Part shown: one piece after another, positions 46,588 through 60,200 of the stretch
Position numbering within the stretch: position 1 is the first letter of the stretch
Layout: each line of letters opens with the position of its first letter
From: Nematostella vectensis
Lineage: Eukaryota > Cnidaria > Anthozoa > Actiniaria > Edwardsiidae
Direction of reading: 5' to 3'
DNA length: 64,000 nt
NCBI RefSeq assembly: GCF_932526225.1
Contig: NC_064035.1
Location: forward strand, 3,843,501-3,907,500
Made by a program: the position numbers and the translations under genes
The notes under the pieces: generated by a model
Told to the model about the DNA's origin: nothing
The model's input: the letters and a program-made list of their open reading frames with translations, nothing else
Databases searched by the model: none

Positions 46588-48175
46588 TTCACTTACCAAC
46601 TATGCACATAGAAGCCGTACACCATGTTATCTTAATGCAAAAATTCGTTTAAAGTTGTGTTATTGTTAATAGCAGCAATCTCTTGCTACGATTTCGTTTA
46701 TCCAGGTGGCTACTTCGTAAATGGTTGATAATAGTGTACTCTAAAAGTTATTATATTGTAAGTGCGTATTAATTTCCATTCTCTTCCTGTCATCACAGTT
46801 CAGCCGTGTTTTTACCCTCAAAAGCTTTGTATTTATCTTTTAATGACATTGAAAACCTCATACAAAATATATTGTTCAAGGCTTATTCTAAACCGATTCT
46901 GTATCACACACGACATTTTCGTAACAGCTTATAGCGTGCGGGGGGGGGGGGGGGGGGGGGGGGGAAGGGAAGGGGCAGCTCCTAGCGCATGGGGTCGAGG
47001 TCCGGGACACGCACAGATAATTTTTCCTTAACCACTGCCGCCCGCAGTCTTCTCTCACCCTTCCTCCTTATAGTCGGCGCCTGCTCCGCAAAAGATATTT
47101 TTGTTTTGATTCCTTACTTAAAAGCAAATAAGCGCCGTTTTTATTTTTTCCGTCACGACAAACTATGTCACCTTTAAATTAAACTAGAAAGCAAAAGTAC
47201 TATTTGACTATATTATACAAAAAGTTTAGTTATAGAAACAGGCAAGTGGTGTATTGCAACAATGCTCGGAGACCCATCGGTCTTTGCGGGCACCCCCTGT
47301 GCTTTATTTATCCACAGGGAACCCAGGTGCTTGCGGCCTGTCGGCACCCGAGACTTTCATGGTCGTTTTCTTATTTCCGCGAGAAGTGCGGGCACACAGT
47401 CCCGCAGATGAGAGGGGAATTTTAAGAATTTGTCAGATATCAAGTCGTATTTACCTTTGCGTTGTTATCTGATACCTCCCTTATATAATGATTTGGTAAA
47501 CAACAAGCTACGATCATGTATGCATGGCGCAGACTCGTGTATATTGCGCAAACCGTTATAAAGCAGCTAAAGCTTATGCTGGTTCGAGTCATTGATAAAG
47601 GCTAATGGTATTTTCGTGCTGAGGGCAATTGAACTCTGATAGATATCTGTCTAAAGTGAAGCCCTTCAAAATATGCATAACTTACTTAACAATATAATAA
47701 TTATCTTTATTAAAAAATGTCGCCAGTTTCACCTTATTACATCGTACCATGGATTCCACTATAATATGTTTATTTATAATACTGAGACGAAAATCAAGCG
47801 GCTTCTGCGTTCCTATATAATATAAAATTGAAAAATTCCAACTTCATTACAGCATTCCGTGGAAGTGGCGAGCCGTAAGGCATTGCTGTTCAGAACAAAT
47901 AATGTGGAAACAAACGGACGAGACCCCAGATTGGAGCAAGAAAACTTTATAGATTGAGTTTAGATAATATAACACGTAAAGTGAAACATTATTAGCACAT
48001 GTACAAAGATTGTACTTTAATAATATCCTAAAGACAACACTGTTGGCGGAGTGACTACCTACATTACAGAAACGCCCATATTCAGTCAGCCAATGGCAAA
48101 TACTTTGAAACTTTGTATTGATAATATACAAGAATGTTGGGAAGGCTGGCTTGGAAGGCTCGTGTCACGTGGTCA
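46588..48175. other. Intergenic stretch between RING gene and collagen 3' end
   Basis: Holds the RING-gene promoter and collagen 3' UTR. Contains the poly-G tract at 46940-46964. 47250-47410 is more GC-rich than its surroundings and may be an interspersed repeat; its small frames show no domain. Confidence 0.45.
46940..46964 (+). repeat. Poly-G tract of 25 bases
   Basis: An uninterrupted run of 25 G followed by AAGGGAAGGGG. Length may be uncertain because such tracts are hard to sequence. Confidence 0.9.
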
Positions 48176-51100
48176 TCATGCGAAGCAAACGGAGCCAACT
48201 TCTACCGTGACCTTTTGATGTGGTTTGCCGAAATCAAACAAGGCCATGTCAACTATGGGCAGTCTATGCTTCTGTTTGGTGTCGATTGCCAAGATGGTCT
48301 TGTGCCATTGATCATCCTTTGTCTGAAAAGCCCCAAGGACAACGCATTAAGACGCCACATGTAGAAAATTGTGTAGAAATAAGACATGATGACAAATATA
48401 AGTGTGGCCTGGACTGCCTGTTCGGGATCCAAATAAACTCTCAGTTGCTTATTGGACACCTTTTCACTTCTTAACACTTTTCCTTTTGCCCGGCCAACCA
48501 AAAAAAAAAAAATTCTTTATTCGGTTAGCCCGGAAACGGACGTCTCAGGATTCGTCTCTGTACATGCATATTTTTTACAGGGGGTGTAAGTAACTAATCT
48601 CTTTCTCATGATAACAAAATGTCTCACTATTGACAGTTAGTCAGGCCGCTCAGGAAGGTATGACCATTCAGATACCTGGAATACAAAAAGTGCTACCTAC
48701 ATTTTCTTAAAAGCATGGAACAGCAACGTACCGTGCATTCGTTAAGAATAACCGTGGGTTGGAACTTCTTTGGGCTCTTGGCGTGGAAGATTAGGTCGTT
48801 GTCCCCTCGAAGCTTGATGGAGTGCTTCCTATTGGTCCAGGCTTTGTAGTTCTGGCAATTGTACGTGACGTTCTGATAGGCACGCTTGCTGAATACGCGA
48901 AGGAATGCAATCTGGCTCTGCTCGGCGGAGTAGTCGATCTATCCACCCAAATGAACAAATAAATATCGCACAGGGTGAAACATATTTAGGAAGTACTTGA
49001 TGCATCCATCTTTAAGAGGTTCTTACCTGAGACTCTTCTTCGAATGCTTCACTCAGCCATTTATCTTTTTTGTTGACGTTTGCTTGGACTCTAAGGTTAA
49101 GAAGCTTAAGAAAACAATATAAAATTTATTATCAATGATCCACACTCAAACGGGCATTTCCTTAGCAAAGGTAGCGTGGCGTAGAATAAATCACGAATGA
49201 TGTTTTACTAAATAAAGAGGAAATCTTGTCCAAAATTGTTTGCTTCGCTTTGCACAATGTTGACGAAGCACCTTCACATTATGCAACGGTGGCCAGCGTA
49301 GGCCAATTGCTCTTTTTATGTTTGACAAGATATTTAACATGACATGACATTGGAAAGGACACGACAAGATGAATCAACTTAAACACGTTTTTGAACGATG
49401 GACGGTAACCGGAAGTAGAGGATTTTTTAACGCTGCCCAGCACTAGCAGGCTTAACATGCAAGACTGTGTGATGGAAAAGTTACATCTTCTTTTATTGGT
49501 TTGGGGCAAAAACGTTAGACGTCAACCATTCGGTTGCGTCCGTTGCTCAGAAATTTAAGTCCCCTCGTGATGGGTGGTGGCCTACCTTGGCCTTTGTAGG
49601 AGATATGCAAGAGAAGTCGTTGGAGAAGTCACAGTAGACTCTGATAGCATCTTTTTTGCTGCCCTCATTAGGGTCAATCCAGTAATACCCTACAGAATAT
49701 ACACAGAACAAGTCACAGTGAGTAATACCCAACGGGACAAGTCACAGTGAGTAACATACAGAACACGTCACAGTGAGTAATACCCTACAGAACAAGTCAC
49801 AGTGTGTAATACCCTATGAAACAAGTCACAGTGAGTAATACCTAACGGGACAAGTCACAGTGAGTAATACCCAACAGAACAAGTCACAGTGAGTAATACC
49901 CTACGGAACAAGTCACAGTGAGTAATACCCAACGGGACAAGTCACAGTGAGTAATACCCTACAGAACAAGTCACAGTGAGTAATACCCAACAGAACAAGT
50001 CACAGTGAGTAATACCCAACAGAACAAGTCACAGTGAGTAATACCCTACGGAACAAGTCACAGTGAGTAATACCCTACAGAACAAGTCACAGTGAGTAAT
50101 ACCCTACGGAACAAGTCACAGTGAGTAATACCCTACGGAACAAGTCACAGTGTGTAATACCCTACAGAACAAGTCACAGTGTGTAACATACAGAACACGT
50201 CACAGTGAGTAATACCCTACGGAACAAGTCACAGTGAGTAATACCCAACAGAACAAGTCACAGTGAGTAACATACAGAACAAGTCACAGTGAGTAATACC
50301 CTACAGAACAAGTCACAGTAAGTAATAACCTACAGAACAAGTCACAGTAAGTAATAACCTACAGAACAAGTCACAGTGTGTAATACCCTACAGAACAAGT
50401 CACAGTGAGTAACATACAGAACACGTCACAGTGAGTAATACCCTACGGAACAAGTCACAGTGAGTAATACCCAACGGGACAAGTCACAGTGAGTAACATA
50501 CAGAACACGTCACAGTGAGTAATACCCTACAGAACAAGTCACAGTGAGTAATACCCTACAGAACAAGTCACAGTGTGTAATACCCAAACGAACAAGTCAC
50601 AGTGTGTAATACCCTATGAAACAAGTCACAGTGAGTAATACCCAACGGGACAAGTCACAGTGAGTAACATACAGAACACGTCACAGTGAGTAATACCCTA
50701 CAGAACAAGTCACAGTGTGTAATACCCTACGGAACAAGTCACAGTGTGTAATACCCTATGAAACAAGTCACAGTGAGTAATACCCAACGGGACAAGTCAC
50801 AGTGAGTAAGTGTGTTCGTTTGTCTTAAGATGTTTTTTTTTCTCGGAACTAACATTTGCAGGAGAGCAATTATACCTAGCAAAATGTTATGAAGCGTAAA
50901 GTGGGCTTTGTCTGAAATGATTCAATGCTTGTCTTTGCCTGTTGTGGAGGTTATTCGAAGCAACATCAGACTGATCACAGAAAGGTCGTTCGCAAATTAT
51001 GATCTTTTCTATAATAAAGCGATCAAGAATGAAAAAAGAACCCAATAAGGAGGTTCCAGATCTTTCAACTGAATCCAAATGGCGGTTTTACTTACGACAA

Positions 51101-51258
51101 AAGGCGTCTATGAGAGAGGGTGGGTACATACCGCTGACGTAGTCAGGGTGATCCATGCGCAAATCTTTGCATGTCTTGGCGGGGTTGTTTTTCATTCCAG
51201 TCGGCTTACGGATGGTGTTCACATCTATTTCCATCTTCTCAAGGGCAGTCATAAAGCT
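48176..51258 (-). CDS. Collagen C-propeptide (COLFI domain), five exons
   Basis: Exons 51132-51258, 49586-49689, 49027-49104, 48732-48938 and 48176-48322. The domain drives chain recognition and trimerisation and is cleaved off outside the cell. Landmarks: [40 protein letters not shown] (calcium-binding loop), [39 protein letters not shown], then [34 protein letters not shown] and VEVGSVCFA. Only six cysteines are present; the positions of vertebrate C2 (KMC) and C3 (QGC) are Asp and Ser. For exon 49027-49104 I used the upstream acceptor TTTTCTTAAG because the nearer one at 49090 breaks the frame. Confidence 0.93.
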
Positions 51259-54200
51259 CTAGATAAAGAAAAAGGAAATATAAACGGGAAAGAAGAAAAT
51301 ATAAAGGCTAGAACTGGTCCATTTGAAATTGAAATAATACGAGTTTGTGCCTTCGAAATGACGTCTTACCACAGATGGGTTGTCGGGCTTTTTGGCATCC
51401 TAGAAAAAAAATTAAATAATTAAAAATATATATACATATATAAGAATTACTGTACTCTAATTGTTGATACAAAGAACTCATAACAAAGGTAAGAAAAAAA
51501 TAGAATCTTTTGTCTATTAAATTTTAGATAAAAGCTTTATGCACTAAATACTTTTCTTTATATTATTTACCTTAGAGCCAGCGTAGAGACGATATCCTGG
51601 GCCTTTCTCTACGGTTCCGACGCTCAGATACTAATGGAAATGAAACAGACGTGTGTTTAGTCCCCGAGTAAACTTATGTCAACTCATACGAAATCATGCT
51701 GTATCTATAAGAAGAGTACTTACACCACCGACAGGTGAAAGACCAGTGTAACCCTGCAATGGGAGAGGAAAAATTCAGTCCATTGTGAGACTTGAATGCC
51801 AAATGGTGACTGTAAAAGTGCAGGGTATTGTGCTGCTGATAGTCACGATGATGTGGAGTTCACGACGTCGTTAAGCTATATTTACATTATATCTGATATG
51901 ATGTTGATAGTGATAGTGACGTTGATAGTTGGTGATGTTGATTCTAATAATGATGATGACGTTGATGGAGTTGATAATGATGATGATATTAGGAGTTGAT
52001 GATATTGATGGTGGTGGTATGGTTGATGATAGTAAGGATAATATGGATGATGATAATGACGACGACAACGATAATGAGCATGATGTTGATGATGATGATG
52101 ATGATGATAAAATGTACTCACAGGAGGACCAGGTGGTCCTGGGGGTCCAGGAAGACCCTGAAATCAAAAAGAAAATGGTCAAGTCTTAGTAATTGTAGCT
52201 CTTAACAGGAGGCTATATAGTAATACATTTCAATACAGCCCTGTGGTATAGTGGTACATTATTCATTCAAAGCTCAGCATTAAATGCGCAAAACATGCCG
52301 TTGAATTCATTCATTTGACTCACATCTCTTCCAGCTGTTCCCTTCTCTCCGCGGGCTCCCTGTGTATTGAATATAAAGAATCAACTATAAATATCAAGAA
52401 TCGAGAAAGTGTCATCATGCAAGGGCATGCGGGCTAAATGACTACAAAAGGCGCCTTACCGGATCTCCCATGGGTCCCATTGGTCCAACATTTCCCTGTA
52501 TATCAAGAAATACAGTTAATAGAGAAATAAATCAATATCAGTTGTTTTTCTGTTATGCTTCTATTCCGACTTAGGGCTAATACTAACACTCGAGGCTTTT
52601 AATATAAAATCTCCACCACACGACGCCTTGCGCAAAACATCACCTTCTACTAAAGAGTCGGTGACAATAATTAAAAACGATATGGTTATTAACTGTGTAA
52701 ATGTGTCAAACAAAAGTGTTATTTCCTGTGTGACATGTGTCAAACCACAGTTTTATTTACTGTGCGAATGTGTCAAACAATAATTTTATTTAATGTGTGA
52801 ATGTGTCAAACAATAGTGTTATTGACTGTGTGAATGGTCAAACAATAGTTTTATTTACTGTGTGAACATGTCAACATACCGGTAAGCCGAGTCCGCCGGG
52901 GGGTCCCTGAGGACCTCGTGATCCGGGTCCGCCCTAGAGGTAAAAGACGTCTAGTAAATCTTTCAAGATCATTGCCTTTCTGTCATTGATTTTTTCCAAC
53001 CAAGAATCTTAGGTGGAATTTCTTTGCTGAAATCAAGCTTATGATGCAGGCAAACATAATTGATCAGAGAAAAACTAAAACTTTAGACTATAGCAGGCAA
53101 AAAGTCAAAAAGAAACAGGAAAATAGAAAGGCATGCGGAGTCATAGTTCACAATGGACAGGACCCCACTGTCAAAAACTCTTTCAAGCAATATGTTGCTA
53201 ATCAAAATACATAGCACAGCTCATTGTAGATCAAACTATATGTATTATATTCAATATAAGAAACTATATTCAAAACCGTTTTAAGTCGTTATTGTAAGTT
53301 AGATTTTAACGACCTACCCGTGGTCCAGGGGGGCCATCGGTGCCTGCGACTCCAGGTGGACCTTGTTCTCCCTACAATCCAAATCAGTGTCAAAGTTAGG
53401 AGGTGACATGACAAGAAATGAAACCATGATCGCCTTGATTTACCATCACTAAGTCTTTCAAACACCTAACACGGAAATATCCTTTTTGAAGTTAAGCACA
53501 TTCTCGAGGAATTGGTCACATTTGGTAAAACAGCTTTGAATACAAAGATATATGAAATGCGATGAAGTAAAACAAGACATAAAAGAAGCTTAAGACCGGA
53601 CACCTACCTGTTGTCCGGGAGCTCCCGGGGATCCGTCCGACCCCGTGAATCCCTTGTCTCCCTGTGGATCAACAAGACCGATGGTCAATACCAACACATG
53701 TCTCCTGTACCTTTACAAGTCATCAGTATTTTCTAATAGTTTTTTGTCGGCCATCATCTGTCAGGGTATTTGTTTGATAGGCTATGGCTAGCGTTCTTTA
53801 ACAGTTGTCGGGATGTCAGTATTGGTAGTTTGGGGAGTACCTTCTCTCCACGAGGACCACGATTGCCCTTGTCGCCTTGTGGTCCGTTAGGTCCCTAAAA
53901 CAAAAGTGATTAAGTATCTAATCAGCAGATGCAAAACTGTACAGGGTTGGCTCTATAAAAAACCGGCTCAATTCTGTGGAAATCGCTATATTCATTAAAA
54001 AACACAACCAATCCAACCAAGTGAAGCAAGATCTAGAGAACAGTTAGAATGAAACAGCTATTTACTTTTCAGTTTTTTTTAACAGTACTAGTTTCGAGCG
54101 CAAAGAGAGTACCAGGTCTGAATTACACTTTTAAAAGAGCAACAATTGCATTACGTATTATAAGCACGTGATACCTGAGGTCCAGCTGGTCCTTGCTTGC

Positions 54201-57200
54201 CGTCTTTCCCGTCATCACCACGGGCACCCTGTGGAAAAAAGTATCCTGTCAATTGTTCAATTTTGCGTCAAGAGAGCCCTGCTTGGCGAGCTCTGCACTA
54301 CCCACTATAATCTGTCCCTGTCTTTCTCCTTGACTGACCTTCGCTCCCTGAACACCTGGTTCTCCATTCGCTCCGAGAGGGCCGGATGGTCCAGGAGGTC
54401 CCTGCTTGCCAGCTTTGCCTGGCTCACCTGGAGATCCACGTTCTCCCTGCATGTGAGAGAATAGCGTTTACAACTGATGCTTGATTATCCATTACATATC
54501 AATGCAAACGCCGCGTACCTTGAGTCCAGGAATTCCCCCTCGGCCGTTGGTACCGTTAATACCTGGCTTGCCCTGAATAATAGATGTTTTCTTGTCAAAA
54601 ACTGTTAGGTGGGATAAAAAGAGCATCTGAAAATGTTCACTTACCGGTTCTCCGGGTAGACCGTTTTCACCAGGCTGACCGGTTGGACCGCGGAGGCCCT
54701 GAGGCGAGACAAGAGAGGTTACAAAGTGGCTATTATCAATGGAAGTCGGACTGCGGGAGCCCTAGGCTACGACAAGAAAGGCTAGACATTGGTTATGAGT
54801 ATTATTTTGTTAAACAAATAAATTTCAAAACTGTGTTGATGAATATCTTAAATATCTACCACATTCTTGAAGTTTGAATTATTTGCAAAAATAATATTAG
54901 ACCCTGGGGGAAGATAAGTTTATAACGATAAAAGTAATCTTACCACAGCTCCTGGTTCGCCAGCTCTGCCGTCCTTGCCGGGATAGCCTCTCTCGCCCTG
55001 GAATAAAAAGGAATATTTTATGCTCCCGCATAATACCGAGTCACCACTTCCATCGGCCAATATTTAAGCAAGTAACTGAAATACATTTATTCATATTCAA
55101 AACCCAGGAGACTGAAGTTTTCTTGCAAATAGACCGTTGTTTTTCAAAATGCAAACAATGACACAGTACGTGACTGGTGGATATTCTATGAGAAGCGTAA
55201 TGTCAGGACATACAACCGCTTAGAGCCAACCGTAAGAAAATTGATATAAGACTCGATCGCGTACTCAGACGCTCAAGCTTAATTGCCGTTACCTTGATTC
55301 CAGGGCTTCCGGGGGGTCCCCTGTTGCCGGTGATACCAGGAGGTCCCTGCCAACACAAGTAATAATGCAGTTACAGTCTATACACACTGGACACCCCCCA
55401 CAAAAATGCTTTTACATTAAGAACTGCAGCATCTGAACGCTTGAATTACACTAGTAAATCATGCTTGCTGTAAACGATGTATGCATAAACAATTTGGCAT
55501 TTTGGGTGCCGAATCGACCGGTTGGAGGCGGCGAAGTAGGTTAGAGTAGGTTAGGTTGTTAGTAGACTTACGGATGGCCCCTTCTCTCCCTTCCTACCAA
55601 TCTCTCCGCCAGGTCCGCGTTCGCCCTAAAAGCAAATGAAGGATGAATAAGTCACCTACAAGGTCTCCATGAACATTGTGATGTTAAAAGTGATCTTACA
55701 GGTCTTCCGTCGGGTCCAGGGATGCCAGGTTCACCGTCACGTCCGGGAGTTCCCTGAAAGGCAAAAACATAGTTACAGCAACAACGGCTTGGCGAAGATG
55801 CAGAAGGGAAATCAAATGCACGGTGAGATGTAGCATCAAACATACAGGGGCAGAGTTAGAATGGCATTGAATACACTGGACGTCATAACATTTTAAGCAG
55901 ACGCTGTTGAGAAAGCGGTGGGATGGAGTAAGAAGGAATAGTGATACTACCCTGACAGGGCCTCTGTCAGTTATTGTATATTTACCCTAGAAAGAAAGCC
56001 TTTAGCATTTTTAACAGATGAATTTTGTAATCCAAAGATAAGGTTACGTGCTTGGACAGTTATTTTATGGTTAAATCTAAATAATGCGATGGGAAACGTA
56101 AATAAAGGAGAGGAGGGTTAAGTAGAACGGTAATGAGGGTAACCGATATTACTTACTGGTTCGCCTGGCTCCCCATCGCGACCTGGTCGACCGCCCTCTC
56201 CTGTTGAACCCTAGAGCATCCCATTTAACAATTACTCCAGATTGATCTAACTAACAGGGAATTTGCTACACATATTCCTATTTATCGGACTATTGAGTTT
56301 GTGGAAATTAGAGTATGTGTAAATATATTAATAAAATTGATGTTTTGCTGATACGCACACAAGTAAGGCTCTAAAGCTTAATTTATAATTGCAAGAGTCA
56401 TCGATATCTGAAATTAAAGATGTTCCCGATTTGACGTCATATGTTGACTTCATTCCGTAATGACAATATACAGATATTCGTATATTGGGACTTATGACTA
56501 ATTATAATTTTATTGTGCCCGTTTATAGCAGCTCAAAGTTCCCTCGGCAAATGGCCATGGGAAATAAGTCCCAGATCCCTCAAAGTATATCATCCATGGA
56601 TTAAATTTAGCTTCAATATTCTTGAAAAAAAATTTTTTACCTTGACTCCGTTGCGGCCGTTAGATCCAGATGGACCAGAGGGACCGGGGGGACCCTGTGT
56701 ATAAATAAAAACATTGCTTGAAGGGGCTCTTTTCCAAGGTTACCAAGAAAAAGGAATTTTAAAAACTTACAGGTGGTCCTGGTGGTCCAGGGCGCCCAGG
56801 TGGTCCACTCATACCGGGCATACCCTACAAAGAATATAAATAAAATAAGAAGGAAAAAACGTAGCCATCAAGATACGCAAGTAACCAAAAAAGGATTCAG
56901 ATAAATTTCAACAAAACACCTATAGTATTAGCTTTGGTATTTTTTTAAAGAAATAAGAAAATTATCATCTTTATTGGAAGCTGTTTAAATTGATTTCAAA
57001 TGTACACCATTGATATTTCCTTGACGTGAGAGAATTAGTGAGAGCATGACCCCAACCAAAACAGACAGAATCTGTATACTGGATACGAGAGAAAAGCAAT
57101 TTAAAAAAAATTAAAATGAGTGAGGGAAGAAAGTAATGCACCAATACGTTTTCCTCCATTTAGCTGTGTCGGACCTCTTTTACAGGGATTTAAAAACATT

Positions 57201-60200
57201 TTACTTTCCTCGATAAATATGACATGCGCAGGGGCGTACGCAGGATTTTAACTAGTTGCAGTCAAAGCATCCAGAAGCTGAATGAGGGCGTGGCCCCTCA
57301 TCACGCATCCCCGTGAAGATTTCATAGCTCCTGCTTTTGGGTTTGAAATTGGCGTCAATGCGTCAGACTTTTGAGATTATTACACGATCCTCTGTCATCC
57401 TCGATCTAAAATAGGACTTCAGTCGTCGCGTGGCACTGAACGACATAACAATATGTTTGGAAATCATCTGTAGACTACCATGATTAAGAAAATTATAGTT
57501 TTTATTCTCATCATATATATAAAACTACCTACATACAAATGAATGAGTAAAGATTTGATTTTTCCCCCTCGTTATGCAAATAAGATCGCCATTTTTTTTT
57601 GGCAGTCCAGTGACTGCAGGCCTATAGGCTGCGTACGCCCCTGATGCGTGTGTGATTCCTCTGCAACATGATACTGGGAGCCTTTACTTACTTGACTTCC
57701 AGGTGTTCCCTCACCACCTTTAGAACCAAGTCGTCCACGCTGGCCCTGAAACAATACACACACGTGATCATGGTTGTATAAATACACAAAGCTAAAGGAC
57801 GTTTCCAATTAAGGAAGGACAATAGTAACGATAAACTAATAATCTGATGGATCAAAGCTGTGTGAAGAAATAATTTCAATAAAACAGTAACTTCTATACT
57901 GTAAGGTGCAAGATGCTAATACCCGTGATGCGCCACGTGTGATCCACGCGAGCAAAGTGTACTTACGAGAGTTCCTGTGATTCCAGGACGGCCACTGGAT
58001 CCCATAACACCCTTCGCTCCCTGAAGACAGAGGTCGCTAGGTTTAGTATTAGTACAAAATCAATGAGATATTGGTTGCTAGGACCGGCTTATTAGCATAA
58101 CTGCGAATCTGAACACACGAAATCTGCACTATTATCATTAGTTAATAATACATTAACATCGCGATTGTATGACGGAATGAATAACAGAATGACTCACCTT
58201 AATTCCGCCAGGTCCTCGAGGTCCAACAGGCCCTGTAGGCCCAGACGCACCCTACCGGGGTAAAAAAACGAACAGTATTTAGATATCATATCCCGATAAA
58301 TCACAAGTGTAAAATAAAAAGCCTTCAATATCATTCGTAACATTCCAGGCTACACGAGGGAACATCGTATCATTACTTACTTACTAAGAAGCTTAACAGG
58401 GGGTCACGGGCAACAAAAAAAAACATTCTTGTCAATAAAAAGAATATATTTCGAATATAAAAGGTTACTTTTCGGCAATTATTTTTTTAGCATGTTGTTC
58501 GGCATTGTGGCTAGACCTAATGTGCGAGGGAGCATTATTCATATTTATATTCATATATAATACAAAGTCTCGGGGTTTTTCTTATCATGATAGGGGGTTT
58601 CCGCACCCCACTCCCTCTTCTACCGCACATAGCGCCCCCATCCCCCAACCTAACACTTACTTGCTCTCCGTTGCGTCCAGGAGCTCCAGGGGTACCAGGA
58701 AGACCGCGTGGTCCCTATAAAAGCAGGACGACAGCAAAATTAAAAAAATATCCTACCCAGAAAGGAAGATTTATTTTATTTTGAGACGAGGTTAATATGG
58801 TATCATTTAACACAAAGCAATACCCAAAAGGTGCTTCGTAGCGGAGGGTTGACTAGTGGCGGGTGGAGGGATGACTAGTGGTGGAGGGATGACTACTGGC
58901 GGAGGGATGACTAGTGGCGGAGGGATGACTAGTGGTGGAGGGATGACTAGTGGTGGAGGGATGACTAGTGGCGGAGGGATGACTAGTGGCGGAGGGATGA
59001 CTAGTGGTGGAGGGATGACTAGTGGCGGAGGGATGACTAGTGGCGGAGGGATGACTAGTGGCGGAGGGATGACTAGTGGCGGAGGGATGACTAGTGGCGG
59101 AGGGATGACCAGTGGCGGAGGGATGACTAGTGGAGGAGGGATGACTAGTGGAGGAGGGATGACTCATAGTGGCGTTTTACCTGGTCTCCGTTCTTTCCAT
59201 TGAATCCGTTTGTTCCTGGTTGGCCTGCCTCTCCCTAAAGAGTAAAAAGTGCGATGTTTACTACGAAGCACACAAAGGCCTATAAACCATATGAAAGATC
59301 CAGCTCGCGTGACACTGCTGTTCTATTTTGAATATTGAAATATTTTAAGAATTTGAGATAATATCAATATTACAAAGTTAATTTATGATTTAGCAGCAGA
59401 ATGCAGCCGTTTGTAATGAAGGATGAAGTTTGCCACTATTTTTGGCGGCAGTAAAAAAGGTTTTCTTACCTTCTCTCCAGCAGGTCCTTGTGGTCCAGGA
59501 GGCCCATTGAGACCATCGGAACCCTAGGACAATATAAGACATGTAAGTCATCCACAACAATACAAAGTGTATAATCAATATGAATACATGGATTATGTTG
59601 AGTTACTCACGGGTGCTCCATCTTTGCCGTCGATTCCTGGAGGTCCAACTCTTCCTCGCTCTCCCTACGAGAACAACGCGTTTTTCAGAAAGAATGAGAA
59701 CGCTGGCTTTACCATACGAAAAGAATAGTAAAGGGACATGAACATCAGATCCAACTTGACTTACCCTCGATCCTTTAGCTCCGGGAGCTCCACGTCGTCC
59801 ACTTGCTCCAGGCATTCCCTACGGATTGACATTAATGAAACAAGTTGGTATAACATACCCTCTATCCATACATCTGTCCATCTATCCGTCCTTCCAAAAT
59901 AAGTCATAATTGCTACAGTTCTCACCTGTCGACCTGGGGTACCAGGGTTTCCGCTTGGTCCCTGTGCACCAGGCTCTCCCTAAAAAAAAACACGTTAAAA
60001 AAATATAACAAATATTAAGTAAAATATAACACACTATGATAGCGAAATAACGAATAAACTCATGTTTGCTAACCGGGGTACCGTCGGCGCCATTGGATCC
60101 CCTGTCTCCAGGTTTGCCAGTAGGTCCCTGAAAATAAAAACGGAGCAATTATCAGATACAGACGAGAGATTGTGCAATCAATCGTTCGCCCTTACCGTTA

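Noticed and set aside
49690-50815. CRISPR-like appearance of regularly spaced repeats
   Set aside because: The repeats are contiguous with no unique spacers and lie in a eukaryotic intron.
51871-52205. Asp-, Ser- or His-rich ORFs over 51.9-52.2 kb
   Set aside because: Translations of a GAT-type microsatellite in three frames.
58856-59203. Glycine-rich GGGMTS ORF and its opposite SHPSAT ORF
   Set aside because: Product of an 18-base repeat with no stop codon inside a collagen intron.
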